Origin: Kiritimatiellia bacterium
GTDB taxonomy: Bacteria > Verrucomicrobiota > Kiritimatiellia > RFP12 > UBA1067
DNA: 12,373 nucleotides
Reading direction: 5' to 3'
Assembly (NCBI GenBank): GCA_017936245.1
Contig: JAGBFY010000173.1
Span: 1-12,373 of the forward strand
Positions 1 through 6,227 of the stretch are shown piece after piece. The translations under genes and the position numbers were made by a program. Within the stretch, counting starts at the first letter, position 1, and each line of letters begins with the position of its first letter. The notes under the pieces are model-generated. The model was given only the letters and a program-made list of their open reading frames with translations, had not been told where the DNA came from and did not search any database.

Positions 1-1268
1 ACCCCCTAGAGACAACCGTTCAAACACCCGCGCCGCAATTGGTGCTCCTGCAACCCATGCGGCAAACGATATCCCCAATCCCCCAAGGATCCATGAAGAT
101 TTCCTGTACAGCCAAAGCGCAACCGCCTTGCGCCATCCTCCGCCAAGGGCAGACTCGACAGAGGCAAACCTCAACAGGCAGTCTGCAGGAGACGCAAATT
201 GCGCGGACCATCTAAGCCACAGGACTATCCCAAGCATCACCGCAAACGACAGGACACATCCCACATTCAGTATCATCTTCGGCGACAAACCACAGATCAG
301 AATCACCGCCATCCCCCATGCAGCAAGCGAATCCGGACGTCTTCCGAAAAGATGTGCCGCAAGATAGAGCGATGTCATCACGGCAGCGCGAACCGCGCTT
401 GCCGGAAAACCGATAAGCATCACATACGTCCAAAGCACAGGTATCGCAAAGGCAGCGCCCATTCGCACGGTGAGCCCAAGAAACTTCAGAAACCCTGTGA
501 GCATGGCCGCTATCAGCATCACATGAAGCCCCGATATCGCAAACACGTGAATCGTGCCTGCGGCGGCATAAACCCCAAGCTTCCCGTAAGAGATTCCATC
601 ACGCCGGCCAAGAAGCATCGCATTCCCGAAAGATGCGGCGTCATCCGACCATCCAAGACCTTCCGCCACCCTACGCGACAACGCACCGGAAAGCCGACGG
701 TAAAGCGATCTTGACGACCATGAATCCGCATCTCCCACCTTCACAAAAACATTCCTCTTAGTGACCCATAGCGTTCTTCTCGAATACCTGCTGGCGGAAT
801 TCTTGCGGAGGGCAAGCCATCCGGAGCAACGCCACCATTCCCCATCTCTCGGCGCGGACAGTCCATCAGGCAATGGCGCAACTACTTTGACCGGAACATT
901 CTTCATATGCGAACCGAAACTTGTCATCCGGTTTCCCTCCCTGTCCACTCGACATGTGGCTCTTCCCTCTACCTTAAGCAGGAACACCGGTGCGCCGCCG
1001 CCCGGCGGCATTGACTTCGAATACTCTTCAACCGACAACCTTTCAGACTCCGAATGCCAGGCAAGGGCAACGCCAACCATGAATGCGATCAAGTGCACTC
1101 CGCAAGGCAAACCCCATCCGGCATGAACACATATCAGCAGAACCGCCAGAAGCAGAGTCCAAGCCCACAATCCGGCAAACAGGACAACGAAAAACCAAGC
1201 GTTTCCCCTGCGACCAAAGCCGCGGCGACAAGAACAATCGGAAGCGCTGTCCAGTTTGCCTTTATCAT
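1..1268 (-). CDS. comEC: ComEC/Rec2 DNA-uptake channel protein, frameshifted and truncated by window edge
   Basis: ComEC is the inner-membrane channel that passes single-stranded DNA into the cell during natural transformation. The ATG at 1268-1266 opens a hydrophobic N-terminus (MIKANWTALPIVLVAAALVA) typical of ComEC. This frame stops at 1136-1134, but from the T5 run at 1194-1190 the -1 frame is open without a stop to base 1 and continues the membrane protein: further hydrophobic segments, a soluble DUF4131-like part, then the competence-domain signature HVFAISGLHV (about residues 241-250 of the restored product) and GFPASAVRAAVM. One extra T in the run restores a single product of at least 423 residues. 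Family members are usually about 400-800 residues, so the C-terminus, including any metallo-beta-lactamase-like domain, lies outside the window. The start lies 4 bases after the comM stop and has a weak Shine-Dalgarno sequence, suggesting coupling. The family call is firm; whether the gene is functional is uncertain. Confidence 0.88.
1190..1194 (-). other. Apparent -1 frameshift site in comEC (T5 run on coding strand)
   Basis: On the coding strand the frame-1 codons ACG CTT GGT TTT TCG lead to a stop 20 codons later. Reading one base back from the T run gives TTT TTC GTT GTC, which continues the hydrophobic ComEC sequence. A run of six T instead of five would join the two frames exactly. The context (T GGT TTT) is not a canonical X XXY YYZ slippery heptamer, so an indel is likelier than programmed slippage. 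Confidence 0.8.
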
Positions 1269-1272
1269 CGTC

Positions 1273-2838
1273 TTATGTCCAGTAATTGCGGTCCAAGGCA
1301 CGCCATCCCGCCGCCCTGTTCACATCACTTTCCGAGACGGCATCGCGTCCGTCAAGATCCGCAATCGTCCGAGCCACCTTCAACACCCTGTCGTACGCAC
1401 GCGCCGAAAGATCAAGCTGGCTCAGACGGGCCCGAAGCATCTCCTGGGCAGAACGGTCAAGCCTGCAATAGCGGGCGATGTCCCTTGAACGCATTTCGGC
1501 GTTGCAGAACACCTCCGGATCGTCGGCGAAGCGACGCCTCTGAATCTCACGTGCGCGAACCACACGTTCCCGTAAGGCAGACGAAGGTTCACCGGTGGGA
1601 AGTTCCGCAAGCTCCTCGTATGAAACCGGAGTAACCTCGATTTGGATGTCTATCCTGTCCAGCAAGGGACCCGACACCCTGTTGCGGTACTCCATGCGTT
1701 TTGTGCGCGAACACCTGCACTCCCGATGCGCATCGCCCCAGTATCCACACGGACATGGATTCATCGCCGCGACAAGCATGAAGCGGCTTGGATAGTCGCA
1801 TGTGCCGGAAACGCGTGAAATCGCAACGTGACCATCCTCAAGCGGCTGACGCATCACCTCAAGGGCGTGCCTGCTGAACTCCGGCATCTCGTCCAGAAAC
1901 AGCACTCCTCTGTGCGCCAGCGAAACCTCTCCCGGTTGCGGATGGGTGCCGCCGCCGAGCAGCCCGGCGGAAGAAGCCGTATGGTGCGGAGCGCGGAAAG
2001 GACGATGCACCATGAGCGGCTGGCCGGGCTTGAGCACTCCCGCCACCGAATGTATCCGGGTGACCTCAAGAGCCTCTTCAACGCTCAGCGGCGGCAAAAT
2101 CGACGGAATACGTTTTGCAAGCATAGTCTTGCCGCATCCGGGAGAGCCAATCATTAAGAGGTTGTGCCCCCCGGCGACAGCGACTTCAATCGCCTGCTTC
2201 GCGAAATACTGTCCCTTAACATCTGCGAAATCATCTCCCGTATCGCGTCCGGCCATGACAAGACGAGACAGATCCGAAAACACCGGCGCTATTCGTACTT
2301 CCTCGGTAAGGAAATCAAGTGCCTCTCGCAACGTCCTGACGGGATACACCGATATGCCGTTAACGACAGCCGCCTCCTCCGCGTTCTCCACGGGCACCAG
2401 CACGCCTTTTCTTCCGATACGGCGCATCTCCATCACAATCGGCAACACGCCCCGCACTCTACGGATCTCGCCGGAAAGCGCCAGCTCTCCGACCATCCCC
2501 CATTCCGAGAGATCGCGACACTTCACCTTGTCCGTGGCGGCAAGCAGACACACCGCAATCGGAAGATCGTACAGCGGGCCTTCCTTCTTCACATCTGCAG
2601 GCGCAAGGTTTACCGTGATGTTTCTCTCCGGCTTGGCGAACCCTGAATTCCCGATAGCCGTAGACACCCTGTCCTTCGCCTCCTTCACGGCGGTGTCGGG
2701 CAGGCCGACAATCGTGAACTGAGGCGAACCGTCCGATGCACAAACCTCGATCTCAACAGATCGGGCGCTCACTCCATGAACTGCGCCCGAATAGCATTTG
2801 GCGAGTCGCAGCTTCTCATTCTCTTCCATATCAAACAT
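1273..2838 (-). CDS. comM: ComM/YifB-family AAA+ ATPase (Mg-chelatase-like)
   Basis: ComM is a hexameric AAA+ DNA helicase that drives branch migration when incoming single-stranded DNA is integrated during natural transformation; in older annotation it is called Mg-chelatase subunit ChlI-like or YifB. The 521 residues match the usual length of about 505-515 plus a short N-terminal tail. Order: an N-terminal ChlI/Lon-protease-like fold (about residues 15-185, with FTIVGLPDTAVKEAKDRV), Walker A GSPGCGKT (231-238), the family signature RPFRAPHHTAS (279-289), Walker B GVLFLDE (311-317), a Cys-rich insert starting NPCPCG (360-365) with two more Cys near 374 and 376, GPLLDRIDIQ (390-399), and the C-terminal helical block LSARAYDRVLKVARTIADL (477-495). 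The start is chosen for the AGGAG site at 2850-2846, 7 bases upstream; Met4 is a possible alternative. It begins one base after the upstream stop and ends TAA, 4 bases before comEC. Confidence 0.96.
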   Translation of the reverse strand: MFDMEENEKLRLAKCYSGAVHGVSARSVEIEVCASDGSPQFTIVGLPDTAVKEAKDRVSTAIGNSGFAKPERNITVNLAPADVKKEGPLYDLPIAVCLLAATDKVKCRDLSEWGMVGELALSGEIRRVRGVLPIVMEMRRIGRKGVLVPVENAEEAAVVNGISVYPVRTLREALDFLTEEVRIAPVFSDLSRLVMAGRDTGDDFADVKGQYFAKQAIEVAVAGGHNLLMIGSPGCGKTMLAKRIPSILPPLSVEEALEVTRIHSVAGVLKPGQPLMVHRPFRAPHHTASSAGLLGGGTHPQPGEVSLAHRGVLFLDEMPEFSRHALEVMRQPLEDGHVAISRVSGTCDYPSRFMLVAAMNPCPCGYWGDAHRECRCSRTKRMEYRNRVSGPLLDRIDIQIEVTPVSYEELAELPTGEPSSALRERVVRAREIQRRRFADDPEVFCNAEMRSRDIARYCRLDRSAQEMLRARLSQLDLSARAYDRVLKVARTIADLDGRDAVSESDVNRAAGWRALDRNYWT

Positions 2839-2839
2839 A

Positions 2840-3976
2840 TCAAATCTCCTGTTCCCGACACATGTCCTTCAATTGCGCAACCAGCCTGCACGCGGAGCAG
2901 TCGGGGTGCGCCGCAAGGCAATAGTCGCGATGTATCTGAATGAGACCCTGCAGCAGGATTCCGTTTCCGGAATAGAGAGCAGGGTTGTGATCTCTCCCGA
3001 AAAGCCTGAACGCCGCAAGCCTCGTTACGGAATTCATGCATTCCGGCGGCAGCCAACGCGGCGCCTCTTTGACAACTCCGCGCGCCATCGCATACGGGAC
3101 AATCACGTTGGCCATCACAACCGCAAGAAACCGGGCTCCGGCATGATGCGGCTTGCCGCCTGTGAAGAGCGCCGCCGCGTCAGCCATGCGCACCTCCGGC
3201 CTGTTGCCGGGACGCACGTTCGCCCTATGCCAAGGATGGATAGACTCGATCTCCAGCGACGCTACGCTGTTCAGCGTCTCACGCGCCTGTTCCTCCGTTG
3301 CTGGCAGTTCATCCAGAGGAAGACGCTCTGCCAACGCACGGAACGGAACTGAGTTCTTCGCGTATCCGAACGCAGCGAACATCTCCTCATAGAACACCTG
3401 CTCAGGATTTCCCGTCCGCAGAAACCTGTTCTGCAGACGGCGAGCCTTGATGTGCAGACGGCGACGCCCAGCCTCTCGGAGGATCTCAAGCCCAAAATCC
3501 GGGTTCTTGCCAAAGAACCTTTCGCAAGGCCTTTCCGTGGCAGGAAGTTTAGCGTATGGGTAAGCGGCAACATCTATCTCGTCCGGCGAGAAGTCGTTCC
3601 GCGCACGCAGAAAGCTTCCAATGCACACCGAGACACATCCCGGCGGCAAACCATCCGGCGGATCGCCCTGATACCACACCACATGCGCTATCACATTGCG
3701 GTAGGCGGCATCATCGCCATGCCGGTAAAGAGTCCAATCCGAAGGCTTGAGATGCACCTCCACATCGCCCTCCACCCTGCGGCGATCGCGCCCCAACTCA
3801 AGAACGGCATGACGGAAATCCGGCCCCGCTTCAAGATTCCAGATACCAGGATCAACAACCCTGACCTCTCCGCCGCGCACAGTGCGCAGCTGCGCCGGGC
3901 GAAGCGATGAATCGTACCAGATCGCCTGCACGTGCCGCTCCGTAATTGGAGCGCGATTTGCCGCAGACCAACTCAT
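2840..3976 (-). CDS. DUF2851-family protein
   Basis: This is a 378-residue cytoplasmic-type protein with no signal peptide or membrane segment. The first half carries the DUF2851 pattern as I recall it: a T-x-x-G-G-E-V start (about 32-38), NLEAGPDFRHAVLEL (47-61), VEGDVEVHLKPSDW (68-81), then HGDD and AYRNVIAHVVW (91-101). The second half contains RPGNRPEVRMADAAAL (255-270) and a C-terminal cluster of four Cys (353, 360, 363, 373) that could bind a metal. The conserved acidic, His and Trp residues of the first half look enzymatic, but no function of the family is known to me and none is assigned. The ATG overlaps the stop of the preceding gene (ATGA), with AGGA 8 bases upstream; its own stop is one base before comM. 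The location between a possible nucleic-acid protein and ComM/ComEC suggests, but does not prove, a role in DNA handling. Confidence 0.88.
   Translation of the reverse strand: MSWSAANRAPITERHVQAIWYDSSLRPAQLRTVRGGEVRVVDPGIWNLEAGPDFRHAVLELGRDRRRVEGDVEVHLKPSDWTLYRHGDDAAYRNVIAHVVWYQGDPPDGLPPGCVSVCIGSFLRARNDFSPDEIDVAAYPYAKLPATERPCERFFGKNPDFGLEILREAGRRRLHIKARRLQNRFLRTGNPEQVFYEEMFAAFGYAKNSVPFRALAERLPLDELPATEEQARETLNSVASLEIESIHPWHRANVRPGNRPEVRMADAAALFTGGKPHHAGARFLAVVMANVIVPYAMARGVVKEAPRWLPPECMNSVTRLAAFRLFGRDHNPALYSGNGILLQGLIQIHRDYCLAAHPDCSACRLVAQLKDMCREQEI
2846..2850 (-). promoter_or_regulatory. Shine-Dalgarno of comM, inside the upstream gene
   Basis: AGGAG, 7 bases before the ATG at 2838. It lies within the last codons (GAG ATT TGA) of the DUF2851 gene, so ribosomes ending that gene finish on top of the comM start. 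This supports the chosen start and translational coupling. Confidence 0.8.
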
Positions 3977-4566
3977 GCCACTTCCTTTGAACGGTTGTTT
4001 GCAGCGCTATCTTTCACAGATCGCCTTTCTGGACGGGAGAGAACCTTCGGAATGCCAAACGCCATATACAGCATCGATGATGAAAGTGCCTCCGAAAGGA
4101 CTATCGTTTCCTTCATCGACATAAGTATGTGCATCCGGCGCAATTCTCCATCCGGAGACTTCCTTGACACGCCGAACAGATAGCCCGGCCCAGGTTCGAG
4201 GCGATGTTCAAGAGTAATCACAGTGTTTCCGCATTCAGAAGTGTGGAAAAGGCCTTTGCCTTCGCTTCCCATCTTCTCCCGGTATCCACGAAACACCTCA
4301 AGCATCTCAGCGATCTCGTTGATCGTAAGGCGAACCGTGATGCTGTTTTTCCAGTCGAACGTAGGAGGAATTTTTCCTGCCTCACCATATACACCAACGG
4401 TCTTCTGAGGTGCGAACGTAGCGAATATCGACCCCTCCACATATTCGTGCGCAGGATGCAGCTCGAACTTCACCGACACGCCCGTTCCCTTGGGGTTCGG
4501 ATGACAGCACATATAGCGCGGACGGATCTCGAACTCGCCCTTACCGGTTTCATTCAATCCGTTCAT
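3973..4566 (-). CDS. Conserved-looking 197-residue protein of unknown function
   Basis: I do not recognise a named family. The protein has no signal peptide or membrane helix. Visible features: a basic, Cys-containing start (RPRYMCCHPNPKGTG, 16-30), FELHPAHEYVEGSIFATFAPQ (34-54) that looks like beta strands, PPTFDWKNSITVRLTINEIAEML (67-89) where a strand runs into a helix, EGKGLFHTSECGNTVITLEHR (102-122), YLFGVSRKSPDGE (129-141) and a final helix LSEALSSSMLYMAFG (157-171). Alternating strands ended by a helix, with basic/aromatic loops, resemble small single-stranded nucleic-acid-binding folds such as Whirly or PC4; this is inference from pattern only. The start is set at 4566 rather than 4746 because an ideal AGGAGG (4578-4573) lies 6 bases upstream, and the upstream extension is low-complexity Arg/Cys-rich sequence that overlaps a small gene in another frame. 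It ends in an ATGA overlap with the DUF2851 gene. Confidence 0.82.
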   Translation of the reverse strand: MNGLNETGKGEFEIRPRYMCCHPNPKGTGVSVKFELHPAHEYVEGSIFATFAPQKTVGVYGEAGKIPPTFDWKNSITVRLTINEIAEMLEVFRGYREKMGSEGKGLFHTSECGNTVITLEHRLEPGPGYLFGVSRKSPDGELRRMHILMSMKETIVLSEALSSSMLYMAFGIPKVLSRPERRSVKDSAANNRSKEVA

Positions 4567-4697
4567 CACACACCTCCTTCCACGTCGGCGCATGCCGGGA
4601 TATCGGCAACCGAGAGCGCTGACACGGCGACGAGCACCACAACCGAGGCAATGGCGGCAAGCAGATATCCGCCTAATGCGATCATTCTTTCTTTCAT
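4566..4697 (-). CDS. Small single-pass membrane protein, 43 residues
   Basis: This short gene lies in a different frame from the spurious N-terminal extension of the next gene. ATG at 4697, preceded by AAAGGA about 8 bases upstream; TGA at 4568-4566 shares its last base with the ATG of the next gene (TGATG). The product starts MKERMIALGG, followed by one hydrophobic helix at about residues 6-30 (YLLAAIASVVVLVAVSALSV), then a short acidic tail ADIPACADVEGGV. The pattern is a short basic N-terminus, one transmembrane helix and a small exposed tail; it could instead be a signal peptide with a tiny secreted remnant. It would be the first gene of the coupled operon and would deliver ribosomes to the next start. 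No family is recognised. A pure leader-peptide role is also possible. Confidence 0.66.
   Translation of the reverse strand: MKERMIALGGYLLAAIASVVVLVAVSALSVADIPACADVEGGV
4573..4578 (-). promoter_or_regulatory. Strong Shine-Dalgarno deciding the start at 4566
   Basis: AGGAGG, 6 bases before the ATG at 4566. It is encoded by the last codons (GAA GGA GGT) of the 43-residue gene upstream. It argues against the longer reading from 4746. Confidence 0.85.
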
Positions 4698-4783
4698 GGA
4701 TTTGTTCCTTTCCGTATTGTTTGCGCACGTTGACGCTCAGCCACACAGCTGTTCATCACACAGTGCTTTCAACACACGAAAAG

Positions 4784-4812
4784 ATACCAAATAACAGAAA
4801 AAGAAATGTCAA
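4784..4812 (-). promoter_or_regulatory. Possible promoter of the DNA-uptake operon
   Basis: On the minus strand, TTGACA (4812-4807), from the last of four tandem units, is followed 17 bases later by TGGTAT (4789-4784), which overlaps the extended -10-like TGGTATCTT. The -35 is a perfect consensus; the -10 is weak, and the better-looking TATCTT sits at a 20-base spacing. It lies about 90 bases upstream of the 43-residue gene and is the only plausible promoter in the 262-base gap. Low confidence. Confidence 0.33.
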
Positions 4813-4849
4813 ATCTATGTCAAATCTATGTCAAATTTATGTCAAATTT
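4806..4849. repeat. Four tandem 11-bp units, ATGTCAAATYT
   Basis: Copies at 4806-4816 and 4817-4827 (both ending CT), and 4828-4838 and 4839-4849 (both ending TT). The 11-base period is close to one helical turn, so all units would face the same side of the DNA. On the minus strand each unit reads AAATTTGACAT or AGATTTGACAT and holds a TTGACA hexamer. There are no spacers, so this is not a CRISPR array. It is likely an operator or protein-binding array at the head of the left-hand operon. Confidence 0.85.
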
Positions 4850-4868
4850 TTTTGACATAGATTTGACA
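4829..4868. repeat. Long inverted repeat with 4-base loop
   Basis: Left arm 4829-4846 (TGTCAAATTTATGTCAAA) pairs with right arm 4851-4868 (TTTGACATAGATTTGACA) around TTTT, 18 pairs with one non-Watson-Crick position (T-G wobble if transcribed on +, C-A mismatch on the minus transcript). The right arm is two inverted copies of the tandem unit. The stem is AT-rich and no U-tract follows on the minus side, so it is a poor intrinsic terminator. A dyad operator fits better, though a role in ending the endonuclease transcript cannot be excluded. Confidence 0.75.
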
Positions 4869-4872
4869 ATTC

Positions 4873-4882
4873 AGCCTAGGCT
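4873..4882. other. Perfect 10-bp palindrome AGCCTAGGCT beside a T run
   Basis: AGCCTAGGCT sits four bases beyond the inverted repeat and is followed on the + strand by a run of eight T. It has no loop, so it cannot make a stable terminator hairpin alone. The rest of the 262-base gap (4698-4959) shows no further gene or RNA that I can support. Confidence 0.4.
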
Positions 4883-4959
4883 AACTTTTTTTTCAGATCG
4901 CTCAAGACACAAAAGATTATGGCATTTGCGGTCATCCTCTTCATCAAGCACAACACATG

Positions 4960-5778
4960 TCATCTGGCCTTGCCGGACATACTGGGCGACGAGATGATTT
5001 CAACATCCACCACAACAGCAGAGTGATCTGTGGCGTGGGGCGCCGCCACGGTGCGCCTTGAGACGATCCTGACCCTATCTGCATGCGCCCTGCTGACCAT
5101 GATGTAATCAATCACCCTTTCCGGCTTTTTCGATGGCCATGTGGGCGTATTCTCATCGGAAATCACGGTAAAATCTTTTTTCAGGAGTGCCATTTCAGGC
5201 GAATCGGGAAGAGCATTGAGATCTCCCATGAAAAACACGGGCTTCACTTTGACCCACTTATTGAGTTCTTTCCTTACGGACTCTGCCGCCATAAGACGGG
5301 TTTCCCCGGTGAGAGGGAAGTGGGAATTAGCAACGACAATATCGCCATAGTCGCAGATCATCAATGCGCGGGTGTGCGACTTCCCCTTCATCAAAACCTT
5401 CTCCACTGAAAGAGGTCTGCGTTTTGAAAGCATTGATATGCCGTATTCCGGAATCTTCTCCACCCATTCGCCGTGAAGCCCGGAAAGATCTGCGACAACC
5501 TTTGTCTGATCCATAAAACCGGCGCGCTTCGAATTACGGTCTACCTCCTGCAGTCCCACATAATCCGGATCGAGGGAGCGTATCACTTCCGCGCATTTCG
5601 GAAGATACCCCACACTGCCCTTCTCCAGGCGGAACGGATCGTCATGCCCACAGCCCATGCGGATGTTGAATGACATGAACCTCACACGCTCAGCATTCAC
5701 GCCATCAACCCGCGATTCGTGAACGCAGGCCGATGTAAAGAACAATGCCACGATGGTAAACTTTGCGACTGTCTTCAT
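4960..5778 (-). CDS. Exonuclease/endonuclease/phosphatase (EEP)-family lipoprotein
   Basis: EEP-family enzymes are metal-dependent phosphodiesterases or phosphatases acting on DNA, RNA, phospholipids or inositol phosphates. The 272-residue product has a signal ending FFTSAC (13-18), a lipobox-like site with Cys18, so it is probably exported and lipid-anchored. The family motifs are in order and apparently intact: MSFNIRMG (35-42, Asn38), GLQEVD (75-80, metal-binding Glu78), NSHFPLTGETR (151-161, His153), FMGDLNALPDSPEM (183-196, Asp186 and Asn188), IDYIMV (223-228, Asp224) and the C-terminal ATDHSAVVV (249-257, Asp251 and His252). The start has AAGGAG (5790-5785) 6 bases upstream, and the gene follows the 133-residue gene by 18 bases, so they are likely co-transcribed. 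The substrate cannot be told from sequence; an extracellular nuclease or a phosphatase releasing phosphate from polymers would fit the neighbours. Confidence 0.92.
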   Translation of the reverse strand: MKTVAKFTIVALFFTSACVHESRVDGVNAERVRFMSFNIRMGCGHDDPFRLEKGSVGYLPKCAEVIRSLDPDYVGLQEVDRNSKRAGFMDQTKVVADLSGLHGEWVEKIPEYGISMLSKRRPLSVEKVLMKGKSHTRALMICDYGDIVVANSHFPLTGETRLMAAESVRKELNKWVKVKPVFFMGDLNALPDSPEMALLKKDFTVISDENTPTWPSKKPERVIDYIMVSRAHADRVRIVSRRTVAAPHATDHSAVVVDVEIISSPSMSGKAR

Positions 5779-5796
5779 AGCTGACTCCTTTCTTGA

Positions 5797-6198
5797 TCAC
5801 CGTTCCGGGCGCGAGCGCATACGGGCGCGTTTCGCGATCTCCTCCCATGAGTCATCCGAATTCCAGAAGAGTTCGGCCTGCACCTGCGTTGCGAACGCAA
5901 ACGGAGGATTGTATTCTGCGACGGCATTGAATTCGCGCGGCAGATTCTTTCCGGCACGGATCTGACGGATAAATTTCCAGGCAGATTCTCCGTTAAGTAT
6001 CCAGTCTTCATCATATGTATAGTGCTGAGGCGCGATTACGCTGCGGTCACGCTCGAGAATCCTGTCGCCGCGCATTTCAGACGGTTTCACGCCATCGAAC
6101 ACGGCCGCCGCCTCATTCACCTGTTCGGCCTCGTTCGCCGCCGCGATGCTATCGGCGAACACTGATAACACCGCAACAACAATCAATATTTTCCTCAT
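5797..6198 (-). CDS. Small exported protein, 133 residues, function unknown
   Basis: The start is set at 6198 because GAGGAG (6210-6205) lies 6 bases upstream and the product then begins with a clean signal peptide (MRKILIVVAVLSVFADSIAA, cleavage near residues 19-21). The longer reading from 6240 overlaps the previous gene's stop and would bury the signal. The mature part is charged and rich in Glu and Arg, with no Cys, no repeats and no further membrane segment. Its C-terminal 40 residues (EYNPPFAFATQVQAELFWN, then a WEEIAKRARMR helix) resemble the tail helices of some large carbohydrate-active proteins, so this may be a shortened relic carrying a signal peptide, or an independent small secreted protein. 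No family is assigned. It lies 29 bases after the propeller gene and 18 before the EEP lipoprotein, in one probable transcript. Confidence 0.72.
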   Translation of the reverse strand: MRKILIVVAVLSVFADSIAAANEAEQVNEAAAVFDGVKPSEMRGDRILERDRSVIAPQHYTYDEDWILNGESAWKFIRQIRAGKNLPREFNAVAEYNPPFAFATQVQAELFWNSDDSWEEIAKRARMRSRPER

Positions 6199-6227
6199 TT
6201 TCGACTCCTCATTTGTGTAATACCTTA

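Noticed and set aside
199..714. 171-residue + strand open frame
   Set aside because: Lies opposite comEC; the composition is Arg/His/Pro/Lys-rich shadow sequence with no domain, and the minus strand encodes clear ComEC motifs here.
1190..1194. Programmed -1 ribosomal frameshifting in comEC
   Set aside because: The sequence T GGT TTT does not match the slippery heptamer X XXY YYZ and I see no obvious downstream stimulatory hairpin; a simple indel is more economical.
1946..2722. 258-residue + strand open frame
   Set aside because: Antisense to the conserved ATPase core of comM; Ser/Thr/Arg-rich and without motifs, a by-product of codon use on the other strand.
4567..4746. 60-residue N-terminal extension of the 197-residue protein
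   Set aside because: Arg/Cys-rich nonsense-like sequence with no SD at 4746, while an ideal AGGAGG precedes the ATG at 4566 and another frame encodes a sensible membrane peptide.
4806..4868. Tandem repeats considered as a CRISPR array
   Set aside because: Units are 11 bases and directly adjacent with no spacers, and there are no cas genes.
4829..4868. Inverted repeat considered as a classical rho-independent terminator
   Set aside because: The stem is almost all A-T and no U run follows it in the direction of transcription; the repeat architecture suits a protein-binding site better.
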